Assembly: GCA_016946835.1 (NCBI GenBank)
Contig: JACVTC010000137.1
Location: 425,001 to 447,500, forward strand
Length of the DNA stretch: 22,500 nucleotides
Direction of reading: 5' to 3'
Source: Neocallimastix lanati (nom. inval.)
Lineage: Eukaryota; Neocallimastigomycota; Neocallimastigomycetes; Neocallimastigales; Neocallimastigaceae
The notes beneath the pieces were generated by a model. The model did not search any database and was not told where the DNA came from. It worked only from the letters and a program-made list of their open reading frames with translations. Below are positions 1 to 10,776 of the stretch, in pieces. Every line of letters begins with the position of its first letter. Position 1 is the stretch's first letter. The translations under genes and the position numbers were made by a program.

Positions 1-70
1 ATATTAAATAAAAAATAATTATAGAAAATAATAAAATAAAAAATAAGAATAAAAATAAAAATAAAAAAAG

Positions 71-117
<47 letters not shown>

Positions 118-342
118 CTTAAAATAATATAATCTAATATTATTAAAAAAAAATAATAATAATAATAGTTATAAAGAAATTATTTATTATCAAAAAATTT
201 CCAAAATAAAATCAAACTTTGAAAGAACTATTTTTTGAAATAGAAACGTTGAAAAAAAGATCTTCAAAAATATTTGAAAGCAAACCCATATTAATATATA
301 TATATATATTATTGAAATAAAAATATATTTAAAATAAAATAA

Positions 343-378
<36 letters not shown>

Positions 379-1922
379 GAATTAAAATGTATTTTTTATA
401 TATAAAAAATAAAATTTAAAATTTAAATAAAATAAAATTATTAAAAATTAGATTTAAGTGAATTAAGATTCCATAAAAAATATATATTTATATATATATA
501 TTAATATGGTTATAAATATTTCATCAATAAATTTTGTTTATTATTAAATTCTTTAAAAAAAAGAAATAATAATTTTTTTTTTTACTTAGAAAATATTATT
601 ATTTAGAATTTGGAATGTTTCATGTAGAATTTTTTTAATGAACGTCCTATTTTTATTCATATTTTATTATAGTTTTTTTCTTTTTTTCTTTTTCTTTTTT
701 TTTTTTTTTAATTATATGTTTGATTTATTTTTTATTGGTAATTTTTTTCTTTTATTATTATTTTTTTTTATTTTTATTTTATTTAAATTTATTTTCAACT
801 CTATTTTCACCTCTATTTTCATAAATCATATATATTAATAACTATGGAAATGATTATTTTTCCATTCTTTTTCTAGTTAAATATTATCAATATTTTTTTT
901 TTAAATAAATTATTGATTGATTAATTGACTACATAGTATTTAATTAAAAGAAGACTTCTTTTTAAATATAATATTACATATATTTCTATACTATTAACAT
1001 GCTTTTTTATTATTTATAATATGGAGGTTATCCCATTAAATATAAATATTAACATTTCTATATGTATATATTAATCTACTATAAATGTAAATGTATATTT
1101 TAATAAATATTAATAAATGAAGTTTATTCCTTATTTAAAAATAAAAAAAAAAAAAATTAAAATAAAAAAAATAAAAAAAAAAAATTGTTAAAATTTATAA
1201 TAAATATTTAACAGGTATTATCATTAAAGTCAATTCTTAAGGATGACATAGTTTTCCATATTAATAAAGTGTTTTTTTTTTTTTTTTTTTTTTATAAACA
1301 ATTTTATGAAGATTTTTCGTTACAATTTGATATATATATATATTTATTTTGTTTTACTTTGGTCTACGTTCAGTTCAAGATTTAAAGTCATAAATGAAAA
1401 TTAAAAAAAAAAAATATATTTCTAAAATATATATATTTTTTCTCTTGATCAGAACCAAAACGTCTCAAACTTCTCTCTAATGAATAATTGATATTTTAAA
1501 ATAAAAAATATGATAAAAATAAGATGAAAAAATAATAAAATTCCTTTAAAAAAAAAAAAAGTAAAGATTTTAAATAAATAAATAAGATAACAAATATGAT
1601 ACTCTTGATACTATTTTTTTTTAATATTTTTTTAAAATTAAATTTAATAATCGTTAAAAAAAATAAATAAAAATTAAAAAATTAAAAAAAAAAAAAAATA
1701 TTTATATTTATATATCATAAATACAAGAAACTTCATTTATTAATTTAATTTATAAATGTTTTTTTTTTTATATATATATATATATATATTCTTTATTTTA
1801 TTTTATTTTATTATGTTATATTTATATTTATACATTTATTAATTTATATATTTATTTATTTATTCATTTATTTTTTTCTTTGATTTTTTTTTATCTTTTA
1901 AATTTTTTTTCTTTTTAAAAAT
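1..1922. other. AT-rich gene-free 3' flank
   Basis: No supported gene. The stretch is nearly all A and T, with a 42-base poly(A) run at 73-114, short ATA and AAT arrays (around 295-375) and T runs (1271-1292). Slightly less skewed patches at about 1200-1260 and 1360-1500 contain no open frame, tRNA-like fold or recognisable motif. It lies 3' of the minus-strand gene ending at 1923 and probably holds that gene's 3' UTR and terminator, which cannot be located by eye in DNA this rich in A and T. Confidence 0.7.
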
Positions 1923-4124
1923 TTAATCTTTTGATTTTTCATTACTTAAACTTAAGGAACTAACAGAATTCATGGTGGTTGCCATACTATCTAAACTACT
2001 AAATTTACTATAATCACTAAATAAACTATCGGTATTTGGATTTGAAAAACTAGATAAAGTAGAAACAATATTTAAATTAGAACTGCTTTTAGTGGTTCTT
2101 GAAGAATTTGTTTTGGGAGGTGCAAGGCTGGAACCATTAGAATTTGTTTTAACACTGGAATCTAGGGTAAATCCACTTGATAAGGTATTTGCATTGGATA
2201 AGGTATATCCTGTTGAAGAATAATCGGTAGAGAGTGTATAATCTTTCGTAATGGTATCGGCGGTATTATTCGTACTGGAGGTGTATCGCGTGGAATCTGT
2301 TTTTTTAGTATCAGTGGATAATTTTTTACCGTCGGTATCCGTGACCACTACGTTCGGGAAACCACTAAAATCTGAATTAAATTTAGAATTTCTATCAAAA
2401 TTTATGGATTCTAAAGCGGATGGATCAATGGATAAGGATTTAAATTTGGATTGATCAATACTACTATATTTCGAATAGCCCTCATCGGTAGCGGCGGTTA
2501 AACCACTTTTATATCTGGAATAGCCACCATCATCAGTGGTGAACCCACTCTTATATTTATCATCGGTGACTCCACTACTATATTTGGAATAGCCATAGCC
2601 ATCATCTGTAGCGGTTACACCACTTCTATATCTGGAATCTTCAGTGATGCCACTTCTATATCTGGAATCCTCAGTGACACCACTTGTATATCTTGAATTA
2701 TAACCGTCATCACCTGAACTATCAGAAGATTGACTATCATAATTCACTCCTTCTCGAAGCATAGATTCTGTTCCTAATTTACTTTTTATCATTTTATTCA
2801 AGGTGGAAGAATTCATTGTGGATGTGGTATTGTTAAATTCACTTCTGGTATTGGTATTAGTAGTATTACGGAAGGAGCTTTCATTTGAGAAGAAACTTTC
2901 ATCTTCAGTGGTATCCCAACTTGTCTTATTAGTAGTAAAGATTCCACTAGGAATAATCTTATCAAATTTCTTTTCTTCATCATTATTTCCCATACTTTTA
3001 GAAACACCCCAATCAGAACTAGAAGTTTTACTTTCACTTTCACTAAGGTTTATTTGATTATAATATTCTTGAATTTGAAGTCCTGGAATATTGGCAAAGG
3101 TAAATGTTTTAGAATCCTTGTCCTTATCATTATTGTTGTTGTTGTTAGTTGCCGTCGTGGTATCACCTTCCACAGTATCTACACTATCATCTCCTGGGTT
3201 ATTATCCGCTGTAGTGGTATTTTTACGTAAGGAATTAAGATTATTAATAAATTTCTTTTCAATATTATCAAATGTTCTAGAATTATTGAAATTATCCATG
3301 TTCAAATCTAAACCATTGAAACTAGTGAATTTTAGTTCTAAAATTTGATCATTTATATCAGCACTCTTATTACCATTAATATTACTCATATTTAAATCAT
3401 TTTTATTGGAAAGTTGAGATGGAGATTTTGGTGATTTAAAGGACCTTGGAGATTTTGACAGGGTTCTAGGAGATTTTCTTGAAGTATTATAGTTACTAGA
3501 AGCCATTTGTTCTAATTCTTCTAATTGTTCCTTAACACTTTTATTTTCCTCTTCACTGAAACTTAAATTATTTTTTTGTTGGAAGAGTTTCAACTCTTCT
3601 TGTGCTTCTCTTCCCATAAATACCATATTATCTGAATTTGGTGGCAATGGAATAGAACTACTACCACTAGAGCTATTGCCCTTATAGATACTATCATTGT
3701 AACCCATTCTAGCATTACCCATATTTTCATAGGCACGATTAGCTTCAATTTCAGTTTTTTCAGAGTCTAAACTTTTTTGGCTGATGCTCTTATTCATATT
3801 ATCATATTCATAATTTACTTCAACTCTGTTACGATTAACAAAAGTTTCATCTATATTCTTTAAGGAACCATCCTCATTAATTTGTTTTACTTGCTTCATA
3901 TCTTCCATTCCAATTGTGTTATATTGGAATGTAGTATCTGAACGAATTAAATAGGTATTATTTATATCACCAAATTGACTTTCATTTAATTTTTGATAGT
4001 TATTATTATTCTTTGGATGAATACCTTCAAAAAATCTATTGAAAAAGGAAGTATCCTTATTAAAGGCACTTTGATCAATATTTTGTTCCATCAAACAATT
4101 GTAGGCTTGAATATCATTTTGCAT
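1923..4124 (-). CDS. Ser/Thr/Asn-rich disordered protein with YRSGVT-type repeats (unknown function)
   Basis: A single uninterrupted 733-codon frame whose base composition is far above the flanking DNA, so it is very likely a real gene. I recognise no family. The N-terminal ~150 residues are polar and Asn-rich. Around 170-206 is a Glu/Gln/Leu-rich stretch that could form a short coiled coil. At about 214-240 lies an SPR/SPK cluster (KSPR, KSPK), typical of proline-directed kinase targets. An Asp/Asn/Thr low-complexity run follows near 308-336. At about 473-555 there are six or more degenerate copies of a Y-(R/K/S/T)-S-G-(V/I/F/L)-T-x-D unit, spaced by Asp/Gly. The tail is Ser/Thr-rich with recurring YTLS/FTLD. 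No signal peptide or membrane segment is seen, suggesting an intracellular, probably phosphorylated, disordered protein. The start is the first ATG; 334 bases separate it from the next minus-strand gene. Alternatively it could be a structural or cell-cortex scaffold, but that is a guess. Confidence 0.85.
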   Translation of the reverse strand: MQNDIQAYNCLMEQNIDQSAFNKDTSFFNRFFEGIHPKNNNNYQKLNESQFGDINNTYLIRSDTTFQYNTIGMEDMKQVKQINEDGSLKNIDETFVNRNRVEVNYEYDNMNKSISQKSLDSEKTEIEANRAYENMGNARMGYNDSIYKGNSSSGSSSIPLPPNSDNMVFMGREAQEELKLFQQKNNLSFSEEENKSVKEQLEELEQMASSNYNTSRKSPRTLSKSPRSFKSPKSPSQLSNKNDLNMSNINGNKSADINDQILELKFTSFNGLDLNMDNFNNSRTFDNIEKKFINNLNSLRKNTTTADNNPGDDSVDTVEGDTTTATNNNNNNDKDKDSKTFTFANIPGLQIQEYYNQINLSESESKTSSSDWGVSKSMGNNDEEKKFDKIIPSGIFTTNKTSWDTTEDESFFSNESSFRNTTNTNTRSEFNNTTSTMNSSTLNKMIKSKLGTESMLREGVNYDSQSSDSSGDDGYNSRYTSGVTEDSRYRSGITEDSRYRSGVTATDDGYGYSKYSSGVTDDKYKSGFTTDDGGYSRYKSGLTAATDEGYSKYSSIDQSKFKSLSIDPSALESINFDRNSKFNSDFSGFPNVVVTDTDGKKLSTDTKKTDSTRYTSSTNNTADTITKDYTLSTDYSSTGYTLSNANTLSSGFTLDSSVKTNSNGSSLAPPKTNSSRTTKSSSNLNIVSTLSSFSNPNTDSLFSDYSKFSSLDSMATTMNSVSSLSLSNEKSKD

Positions 4125-4458
4125 TGTTTGTTTTTGAAATATATCTTTTTATTTTAAATATATTTATATATACAGTAAAGAAATAATTAATTAATTAATT
4201 AATTAAAAATTATATTATATTAATTATTACTATAAATATTCTATCTATAATTTTTTTTTTATTTTTTATTCTATTTCGAATTAAATAAATATAAATATAT
4301 ATATATATATTTTTAAATTATGATTTTTTAATTACTAAATAACTTTATATTTAATATTAAAATAATAATATTATATTTCATTAATTTTATTCGAATTTTT
4401 TTTTCTTTTTTTCTTTTTTATATTTAAATTTAATTTATACTATATATATAGATTTTTC
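4125..4458. other. Intergenic spacer between two minus-strand genes
   Basis: About 334 bases of AT-rich DNA holding the 3' UTR of the LRR gene and the 5' region of the Ser-rich gene. It contains a TTAA-rich run near 4189-4204, an AT array near 4297-4311 and T-rich tracts near 4249-4262 and 4397-4416. TATA-like strings are everywhere, so none can be singled out as a promoter. Confidence 0.6.
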
Positions 4459-5808
4459 CTATAACTTACTATTTCCAAACCATTTCGGTTGTTCTGTAAC
4501 ATTATTTTTATAATAATTAATAGCTCTTTTTTCATGTTCAAAAGTTTTCCTATTTTTGTATCTTTTATAAAAGAAAACACAAATAGCGGTAATGATAAGC
4601 ACAGTGAAAAATATGTAGCAATAAGTCATGAAAGACATTCCATCCTCAACATTTTGACTATTTTCACCGCCACTAGCCATCGCACCAGTACAAACAGATA
4701 ATGTTTTCATACAAGCTGGGGTATTTTTATCATTTTTAATGGTATCACTACTGACACAAAGATTTGTTTTATCAAAAGAACATTCTTCAAAGACAATGGA
4801 TTTGAAATCGTCAGGAACAGCCCCTTCTATCGAGGTATTATTAAGGGTAAGGGTTTTTAAATTTTTTAAATTTTTAAAAGAATCCGGTAATTTTCCCGAA
4901 ATTTTAGTATCATGGAATTTAATGGTTTGAAGATTAGGAAGGTCGCCGATAGAGTCTGGTATTTTTCCTCCTACATTGGTATGATGAACACTTAATGTTT
5001 TTAAATTTGTTAATTTACCAATATCTTCTGGTAAACTACCACCGATATTGGAATCCGAAAAACTTAACATTTCCAACTTACTAAGTTTAGAAAGACCTTT
5101 TGGTATTTCTCCTATAACATTTGGATTATTATTAATATAAAGCTTCATTAAATTGGATAAATTAGTTATTTCCTCTGGTATAGTAGATTGAATATTTGTA
5201 TTTTCTATAGATAAATATTGTAATGTGGATACTGCAGAAATACTTTTTGGTATTTCACCTTGTATAGGTGTATTTGAAAATACAAGTTTTTCTAATTTAC
5301 TCATACCACCGATACAAGGTGGAATGGAACCTGTTAAACCTGTATTTTTTACAAATTGCAATACCTTTAAATTAATTAAACTACATAATGAAGTAGGTAT
5401 GGAACCATTTAATTTTATATTATTAAAAAATAATTCTGTAATTTTGGTATCTGCGGTTGTTTGTTGTGTTGGCGTACCGGTTGGGTCAACACAAGTAATA
5501 CGATTAAATGAACAACAATCATTGGTATTTTTCCAACCATAATCTAAACCCAAATCATTCAATAAATCAGATATATTGTGACAGTCTGGATTTGGTATTA
5601 ATGTACTTCCCATATTATTAAAGTTGTCATTGACGTTATTATTAACAACGGGATTTGCATTATTTATAGGCTCTGCCATATTGCCATTCATACTATTATC
5701 TATCCATTGTCTTTTAGATAAATTAATTTCAACTCCATTTTTCAATGATAAAAAATCATTTGTTGGAAAATTTTCTGTATAAAAATCCTCATCATTGAAC
5801 TGTATCAT
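4459..5808 (-). CDS. Leucine-rich repeat protein with C-terminal transmembrane anchor
   Basis: A 449-residue protein with plant-type leucine-rich repeats. Residues ~73-106 form a capping segment with paired cysteines (DCC at 97-99, C106) and a W at 92, like the LRRNT_2 cap of plant LRR receptors. About nine LRRs follow (122-340), each carrying the G-x-I/L-P signature (SIP, EIP, TIP, KIP, KLP) at a 24-25-residue period. A C-terminal cap holds C343, C351, C366 and C373. A hydrophobic helix at ~392-413 precedes a basic tail (KRYKNRK), which predicts an extracellular or lumenal LRR face and a short cytosolic tail without a kinase domain. Such LRR proteins are abundant in anaerobic gut fungi and are presumed to act in protein binding or adhesion; the ligand is unknown. 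Oddly, the first 72 residues are polar and Asn-rich without a signal peptide. An in-frame TAA lies three codons upstream of the ATG, so any signal peptide would have to come from an unseen upstream exon. Confidence 0.87.
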   Translation of the reverse strand: MIQFNDEDFYTENFPTNDFLSLKNGVEINLSKRQWIDNSMNGNMAEPINNANPVVNNNVNDNFNNMGSTLIPNPDCHNISDLLNDLGLDYGWKNTNDCCSFNRITCVDPTGTPTQQTTADTKITELFFNNIKLNGSIPTSLCSLINLKVLQFVKNTGLTGSIPPCIGGMSKLEKLVFSNTPIQGEIPKSISAVSTLQYLSIENTNIQSTIPEEITNLSNLMKLYINNNPNVIGEIPKGLSKLSKLEMLSFSDSNIGGSLPEDIGKLTNLKTLSVHHTNVGGKIPDSIGDLPNLQTIKFHDTKISGKLPDSFKNLKNLKTLTLNNTSIEGAVPDDFKSIVFEECSFDKTNLCVSSDTIKNDKNTPACMKTLSVCTGAMASGGENSQNVEDGMSFMTYCYIFFTVLIITAICVFFYKRYKNRKTFEHEKRAINYYKNNVTEQPKWFGNSKL

Positions 5809-6229
5809 TTTCTCTTATTATTATTATTATTATTATATAATACTTTTTTATAATTTTTTTTATATTGTTATTTCTTTTTTTTTTTTTTTTTTATAATAAT
5901 ATCTTTATTATAGCTCAACTATATTTAATAAATTATATTTCATTTAAATAAAAAGAAAATAAAAAAAAGTAGAGTGTTTCTTTTTCTTGTTCTATATTTA
6001 TATATATTTTTATTAATATAATATTTTTAACTATTTTTTTATTTTGAAAAAAAAGAAATGTTTTATTTTTCTTCTTTTAAATTATACACATACTTTTATC
6101 TAAGTATATATATTTAATACAATATATATTTTAACTTTTTTTTTTAATTTTAAATGTATTTTAATTGATTATCGAAACTAAAAAGAAATTGAAATAATTT
6201 ATTGATAATTTATATATTTACAATTAACA

Positions 6230-6261
<32 letters not shown>

Positions 6262-7220
6262 TTAATTAAATAAATTAAAAAAAATATTATAATACAAATA
6301 CTATATGCTTTTTTTATTTCAATATTAATATTAAAAGTATTAATCTTCCTTGATTGTATTCAATTTTTAATTTGTATATGTATTATTTGGAATCATTAAA
6401 TCTGACTTTATTTTGTTATCAAATCACTTAAATATTTGTTATTAATAAATATATATTTATATATGTTTTAATATATTATATTGTTAAAAACGTATTTACA
6501 TATATAAGAATAAAATTTTAAAAATAAAAATCTATTCTATTTATGATTTAAAAAAAATATAGATTACCACATAAATTATTCAAAAAAAAAATAAAATATA
6601 TAAGAGAATATAACTAAAAATAAATGCCATGAGTTAAAGAAAATAAAAATAAAAAAAATAAAAAAAAATATCTAATAAAAAAATAATATACCAAAAGTAT
6701 TAAAAATAAAATAAAGTAAAAAAAAAAATTAAAAATTAATATTTTTGAAAAAAAAAATAAATAAATGATTTATATTAAATAATAATTGTATATATTATTA
6801 AATATATTGTATTATATATTATTATATTTTATATATATTAAGAATGTTATTTTAATGTTGTGTTTATGTTTATGAACAGTTTATGCTTTAACAATTATTT
6901 ATATTTCTTTTTTTTTTTTTTAAAATATAATAAATAAATAAATTAAAAAAAAATTTTTTTTTTGAACATTAACTAGAAGTCTATATATTAATAAAAAATT
7001 AATATATACATTATATAAATTATAATTTGTGTAATGATTATTATATAATTACTATATATTGGTTTTTATTGTTATATATAGTATATAGGTTACACTTATT
7101 TAAAGTTATTTATTTTATTCTAATAACACTAAACAAAAATATTTAAAAGTTAATCTTTTGACTTTATATTGCAATAAATGTTTAATGTAATACAAAATTT
7201 ATTAATTAATATAATTATCC

Positions 7221-7257
<37 letters not shown>

Positions 7258-7302
7258 TAATTAATATGAAAATTAATCATTATTTATTTGTTTATTATTA
7301 TT

Positions 7303-7368
7303 ATTACAATTTTATTCCTTTTATTATATATTATTTCAATATTCAATTATTTATTATTTAAGTATTTA
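7303..7368 (+). repeat. Dispersed ~60-bp repeat, copy 1
   Basis: This copy shares the core ATTCCTTTTATTATATATTA, followed by TTTCAATATTCAA, with copies at 7491-7550 and 10777-10842. All three are in the same orientation and embedded in TTATTTA-type arrays. The similarity goes beyond simple-sequence background because it includes the C-containing core and the AAGYATTTA end. Confidence 0.7.
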
Positions 7369-7672
7369 TTATTATTTATTATTATTATTTATTATTTATT
7401 ATTATTATTTATTATTTATTATTTATTATTCATATATTCATTATTATTATTCATATATTCATTATTCATTATTTATTGTTTAATATTTATATTACAAATT
7501 CATTCCTTTTATTATATATTATTTTAAGATTCAATTCTTTTTATTATTTATTATTTATTATTATTTATAATTTATTATTATTTATAAGTTATTATTTATT
7601 ATTTATTATTATTTATAATTTATTATTTATTATTATATATTATTTATTATCTAATTATTATTTATCTATTTA
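7365..7672. repeat. TTA / TTATTTA simple-sequence array
   Basis: Degenerate TTA triplets and TTATTTA heptamers with scattered CATATATTC interruptions. It contains dispersed-repeat copy 2. The open frames through it are compositional artefacts. Confidence 0.8.
7491..7550 (+). repeat. Dispersed ~60-bp repeat, copy 2
   Basis: Begins ATTACAAATTCATTCC, identical in this part to the copy at 10777. It then diverges (TTTTAAGATTCAATTC) relative to copies 1 and 3. Confidence 0.7.
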
Positions 7673-8334
7673 ATTTCCATCAATAAGTAATTTAGATTAA
7701 TAATAATATAGTAAAAAAAATATCAATACTTATTGAAATATAAATAATTTTATTCTTTTAATAAAACCTATATATTTTTTTTTAATTTTTTATTATTAGT
7801 AAATTTGAAATTTACCAAAATGCAAAGTAAAGCAAAAAAAAAAAATATAATATAGAATAAATTTTAACTATACTATATATAATATATTTCATAAAGAATA
7901 AATAATAAATAACTAAAATATTTCATAAAAAAAATTATTAATATATTAAAAATTAAAAAAAAAAATAAATTAATTAAATAGAAATGTTTTAAATATGGTT
8001 GTGATGGCCGTTTTTAAATATAAAAATAAAATATTATAAATAAAATTATTAAAAAAAAAAAAAAGAAATTTTTTTTATAATTATGGTTGAGTGTTCATTT
8101 CTATTTTTAGTTAAAGTTGAAAAAGAATATTAATTTAATTTATTAAATTAAAAAATTCTTTACAACTTTTAATTTATTACTTATTTTAAATAATATTTCA
8201 ACTTTTTCTATTTTAATCAATTTTTAATCTATTTTTAATCTATTTTTGTAACGTTTATTTTATTATTTTAAACTTTTATTTATTTACTTAATTTATTTAT
8301 ATATTAACATATTTATTTATTTATTTATTTATTT

Positions 8335-8452
8335 ACAGTTATTCATTTATTCATTAGTTTTATTTATTTGCTATTGTTATTTATTTATTTATTTATTTAC
8401 AGTTAATCATTTATTCATTAGTTTTATTTATTTGTTATTGTTATTTATTATT

Positions 8453-8462
<10 letters not shown>
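8335..8462 (+). repeat. 64-bp direct tandem duplication
   Basis: Two adjacent copies start with ACAGTTA at 8335 and 8399. Both continue through TCATTTATTCATTAG, TTTTATTTATTTG and TATTGTTATTTATT with only a few substitutions. The period is exactly 64 bases. Confidence 0.85.
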
Positions 8463-8503
<41 letters not shown>

Positions 8504-8518
8504 TTATTATTATTATTT
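8451..8518. repeat. (TTTA)n microsatellite
   Basis: A near-perfect TTTA tetranucleotide array, ending in a short TTA triplet run. It directly follows the 64-bp duplication. Confidence 0.9.
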
Positions 8519-9258
8519 ATTTTCCTTACTATTTACTTATTTATTTATTTATAATATTTATTTACTTTTGTATTTATAATTAAATAATAGATGCTATATA
8601 TATATATTATATTTTATATAAAGGAATACATATATAAATAAAAATAAAATAAAAGGTTAATATAATATATTTATAAAAAAAAATGAAATAGATAAAAATA
8701 AAAGAATATAATTTGTTAATATAATTATTAATTTGAAATTGCTAATTATATATTTAATGAAATAAATAAATAATTTAATTTCAACTTATATATATAATAT
8801 CGTTTTAATCAAACTAACCAATAGAATAAATACGTAAAAGTAATACTTCTTTGTGTATTTTTATATTAAAAGATATTTATATCTATTAAATATATAAAAT
8901 TTCCCATAAAATATTAATAAATAAATAAATAAATAGGCAAATAAATTATATATATAATAATAAAAAACTGGAATTCAATTGATTATGTATTTATTAAAGT
9001 ATCTATTTATTTATTCATTTATATATCAAAAAATGATCATCAATAATTTAAAAATAAAGTGGTAAATATTAATTATTGATAATTAATTATTCAAATATTC
9101 AAAATGAAAACTCCAAAACAAGAAATTTCATTCGTCTTCGTGCCAATATTTCATGTTTTATTGTATAATAAAAATAATAGATTAATTTTCTTTCATTTTC
9201 ATTTTTGTTCATTCTTTGTTCATTATATTTGTTTTAGCTTATTTTATTTAATTTTGTT
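8519..9258. other. AT-rich spacer, no supported gene
   Basis: Mostly A/T with short AAAT arrays (around 8920). A slightly GC-richer patch at 9104-9165 opens with an ATG and reads for about 20 codons with mixed composition, then decays into T-rich Phe/Leu/Ile codons and the minisatellite. No splice site or family was recognised, so it is not called as a gene. Confidence 0.6.
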
Positions 9259-9700
9259 ATATTCAATCTGTTCTTCAATTATACATATATTCTACTTTTT
9301 ATTTTGTTTTATTCAATCTGTACTTTACTAATATATTTCTACTATTTATTTTATTTTATTCAATCTGAACTTTATATTCATATTTCTACTATTTATTTTA
9401 TTTTATTTTATTCAATCTGAACTTTATATTCATATTTCTACTATTTATTTTATTTTATTTTATTCAATCTGAACTTTACTAATATATTTCTACTATTTAT
9501 TTTATTATATTTTATTCAATCTGAACTTTATATTAATATTTCTACTATTTATTTTATTATATTTTATTTTATTTTATTTTATTTTATTTAATTTTATTCA
9601 ATCTGTACTTTATATTTATATTTTACTATTTATTTTATTATATTTTATTCAATCTGAACTTTATATTAATATTTCTACTATTTATTTTATTATATTTTAT
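9259..9700 (+). repeat. Minisatellite, ~51-bp unit
   Basis: Eight occurrences of TTCAATCTG lie near 9262, 9312, 9359, 9411, 9463, 9514, 9597 and 9648, giving a period of about 47-52 bases. One 83-base interval has been lengthened by TTTTA pentamers. The unit reads TTCAATCTGAACTTTATATT, then an AATATTTCTACTATTTATTT-like block and TTTTATT spacers. The first units are the most diverged and the central ones nearly identical, as in an array spreading by slippage or unequal exchange. Confidence 0.9.
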
Positions 9701-9765
9701 TTTATTTTATTTTATTTTATTTTATTTAATTTTATTTTATTTTATTTTATTTTATTTTATATTTC
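9690..9765. repeat. (TTTTA)n pentanucleotide array
   Basis: A run of TTTTA units with a single TTTAA interruption. It forms the right shoulder of the minisatellite and probably arose by expansion of the spacer inside the 51-bp unit. Confidence 0.85.
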
Positions 9766-9789
9766 TTATATCACATAATATTATCACGT

Positions 9790-10488
9790 TTTTTTATTAT
9801 TTTATTTATTTATTTATTTATCTATTTATTTATTTATTTATTTATTTATTTCATCAAATTAAATATTATCAATTAAAATAGAACAAATTATAAATATTAA
9901 AGTTTTTTTTAGAAACAATTTTAATCTGCAAAAAAAAAATAATAATAATAAATTCAGGTGTGACAAAATTAATTAATATAATTTAATTTAATTTCAAGTT
10001 ATTAATTTTAATTATTAATAAAATTAAAGGATAAGATATAAATTATATTTATTTTTTATATTTTATTACATAAATATATATATATTATATATTATTAAAA
10101 TATTTTTTTATTGGAACTATTTATGAATAACAATAATATACAATAAATAAATGAATAATAAATAATAATAATAAAATAATAAATAATAAATAATAAATGA
10201 TAGTAATAATAAATAATAAATAAATAAATATTAAATAATAATAGGGTTTAATATATTTAATCATAAATTTTTTAATTTTAACCATAAATGAACAATTCAA
10301 TAAAAAAAAAAAAAAAAAAAACATGTAAAATTTTTTGTTTTGTTTAAATGGATTAAAATGGATTAAAAGTCTTAAATATGGATAATTGAATATACAATAT
10401 ATATAATAATAATAAACAAGATAGAAAGTAAAGAAATAAAAAATTAAGAAACCTTTCGAGTATTATAATAAAAAAATTTATACTAATA
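9790..10488. other. AT-rich spacer with AATAAAT array
   Basis: Contains a TTTA array (9797-9850) and, at 10130-10235, AAT/AATAAAT units. These are the reverse complement of the TTATTTA heptamers that begin at 10489, so the two arrays form a long imperfect inverted repeat. No gene seen. Confidence 0.65.
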
Positions 10489-10776
10489 TTTATTTATTAT
10501 TTATTATTTATTATTTATTATTTTATATTTAATATTTATTATTTATTAATAAATACTCTTTTTTATTATTTATTATTTATTATTTATTATTTATTATTTA
10601 TTATTTATTATTCATTAAATTTATTATTTATTATTTATTATTTATTATTTATTATTTATTATTTATTATTTATTATTTATTATTTATTATTTATTATTTA
10701 TTATTTATTATTTATTATTTATTATTTATTATTTATTATTTATTATTTATTATTTATTATTTATTTATTATTTATT
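10489..10776. repeat. TTATTTA heptamer array 1
   Basis: An almost pure heptanucleotide array, about 30 units between 10561 and 10771. It is preceded by ATTTATTAATAAATACTCTT at 10541-10560, a 20-base string also found exactly before the second array at 11536. Confidence 0.9.

Larger units (their letters stand above)
5809..8322. other. AT-rich gene desert, left part
   Basis: No gene is supported. The region is made of A/T homopolymers, ATA and TTA arrays, one (TG)7 run at 6247-6260 that is the only G-bearing dinucleotide array in the window, and TTA/TTATTTA arrays at 7225-7258 and 7365-7670. The short open frames here encode only Phe/Leu/Ile/Tyr strings produced by T-rich repeats. Confidence 0.7.

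Noticed and set aside
638-838. Plus-strand 66-codon open frame
   Set aside because: Almost all Phe/Leu/Ile from T-rich repeats; no coding composition or family.
2251-3348. Several plus- and minus-strand frames inside the Ser-rich gene
   Set aside because: Shadows of the 733-codon gene in other frames.
4489-5542. Plus-strand frames antisense to the LRR gene
   Set aside because: Shadows; the LRR frame is unambiguous.
7288-7673. Two overlapping plus-strand frames of 79 and 65 codons
   Set aside because: Produced by TTA/TTATTTA arrays; the protein is Tyr/Leu/Ile noise.
9104-9331. Plus-strand 75-codon frame beginning MKTPKQEISF
   Set aside because: Only the first ~20 codons have mixed composition. 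The rest is T-rich and merges into the minisatellite, with no family or splice signal.
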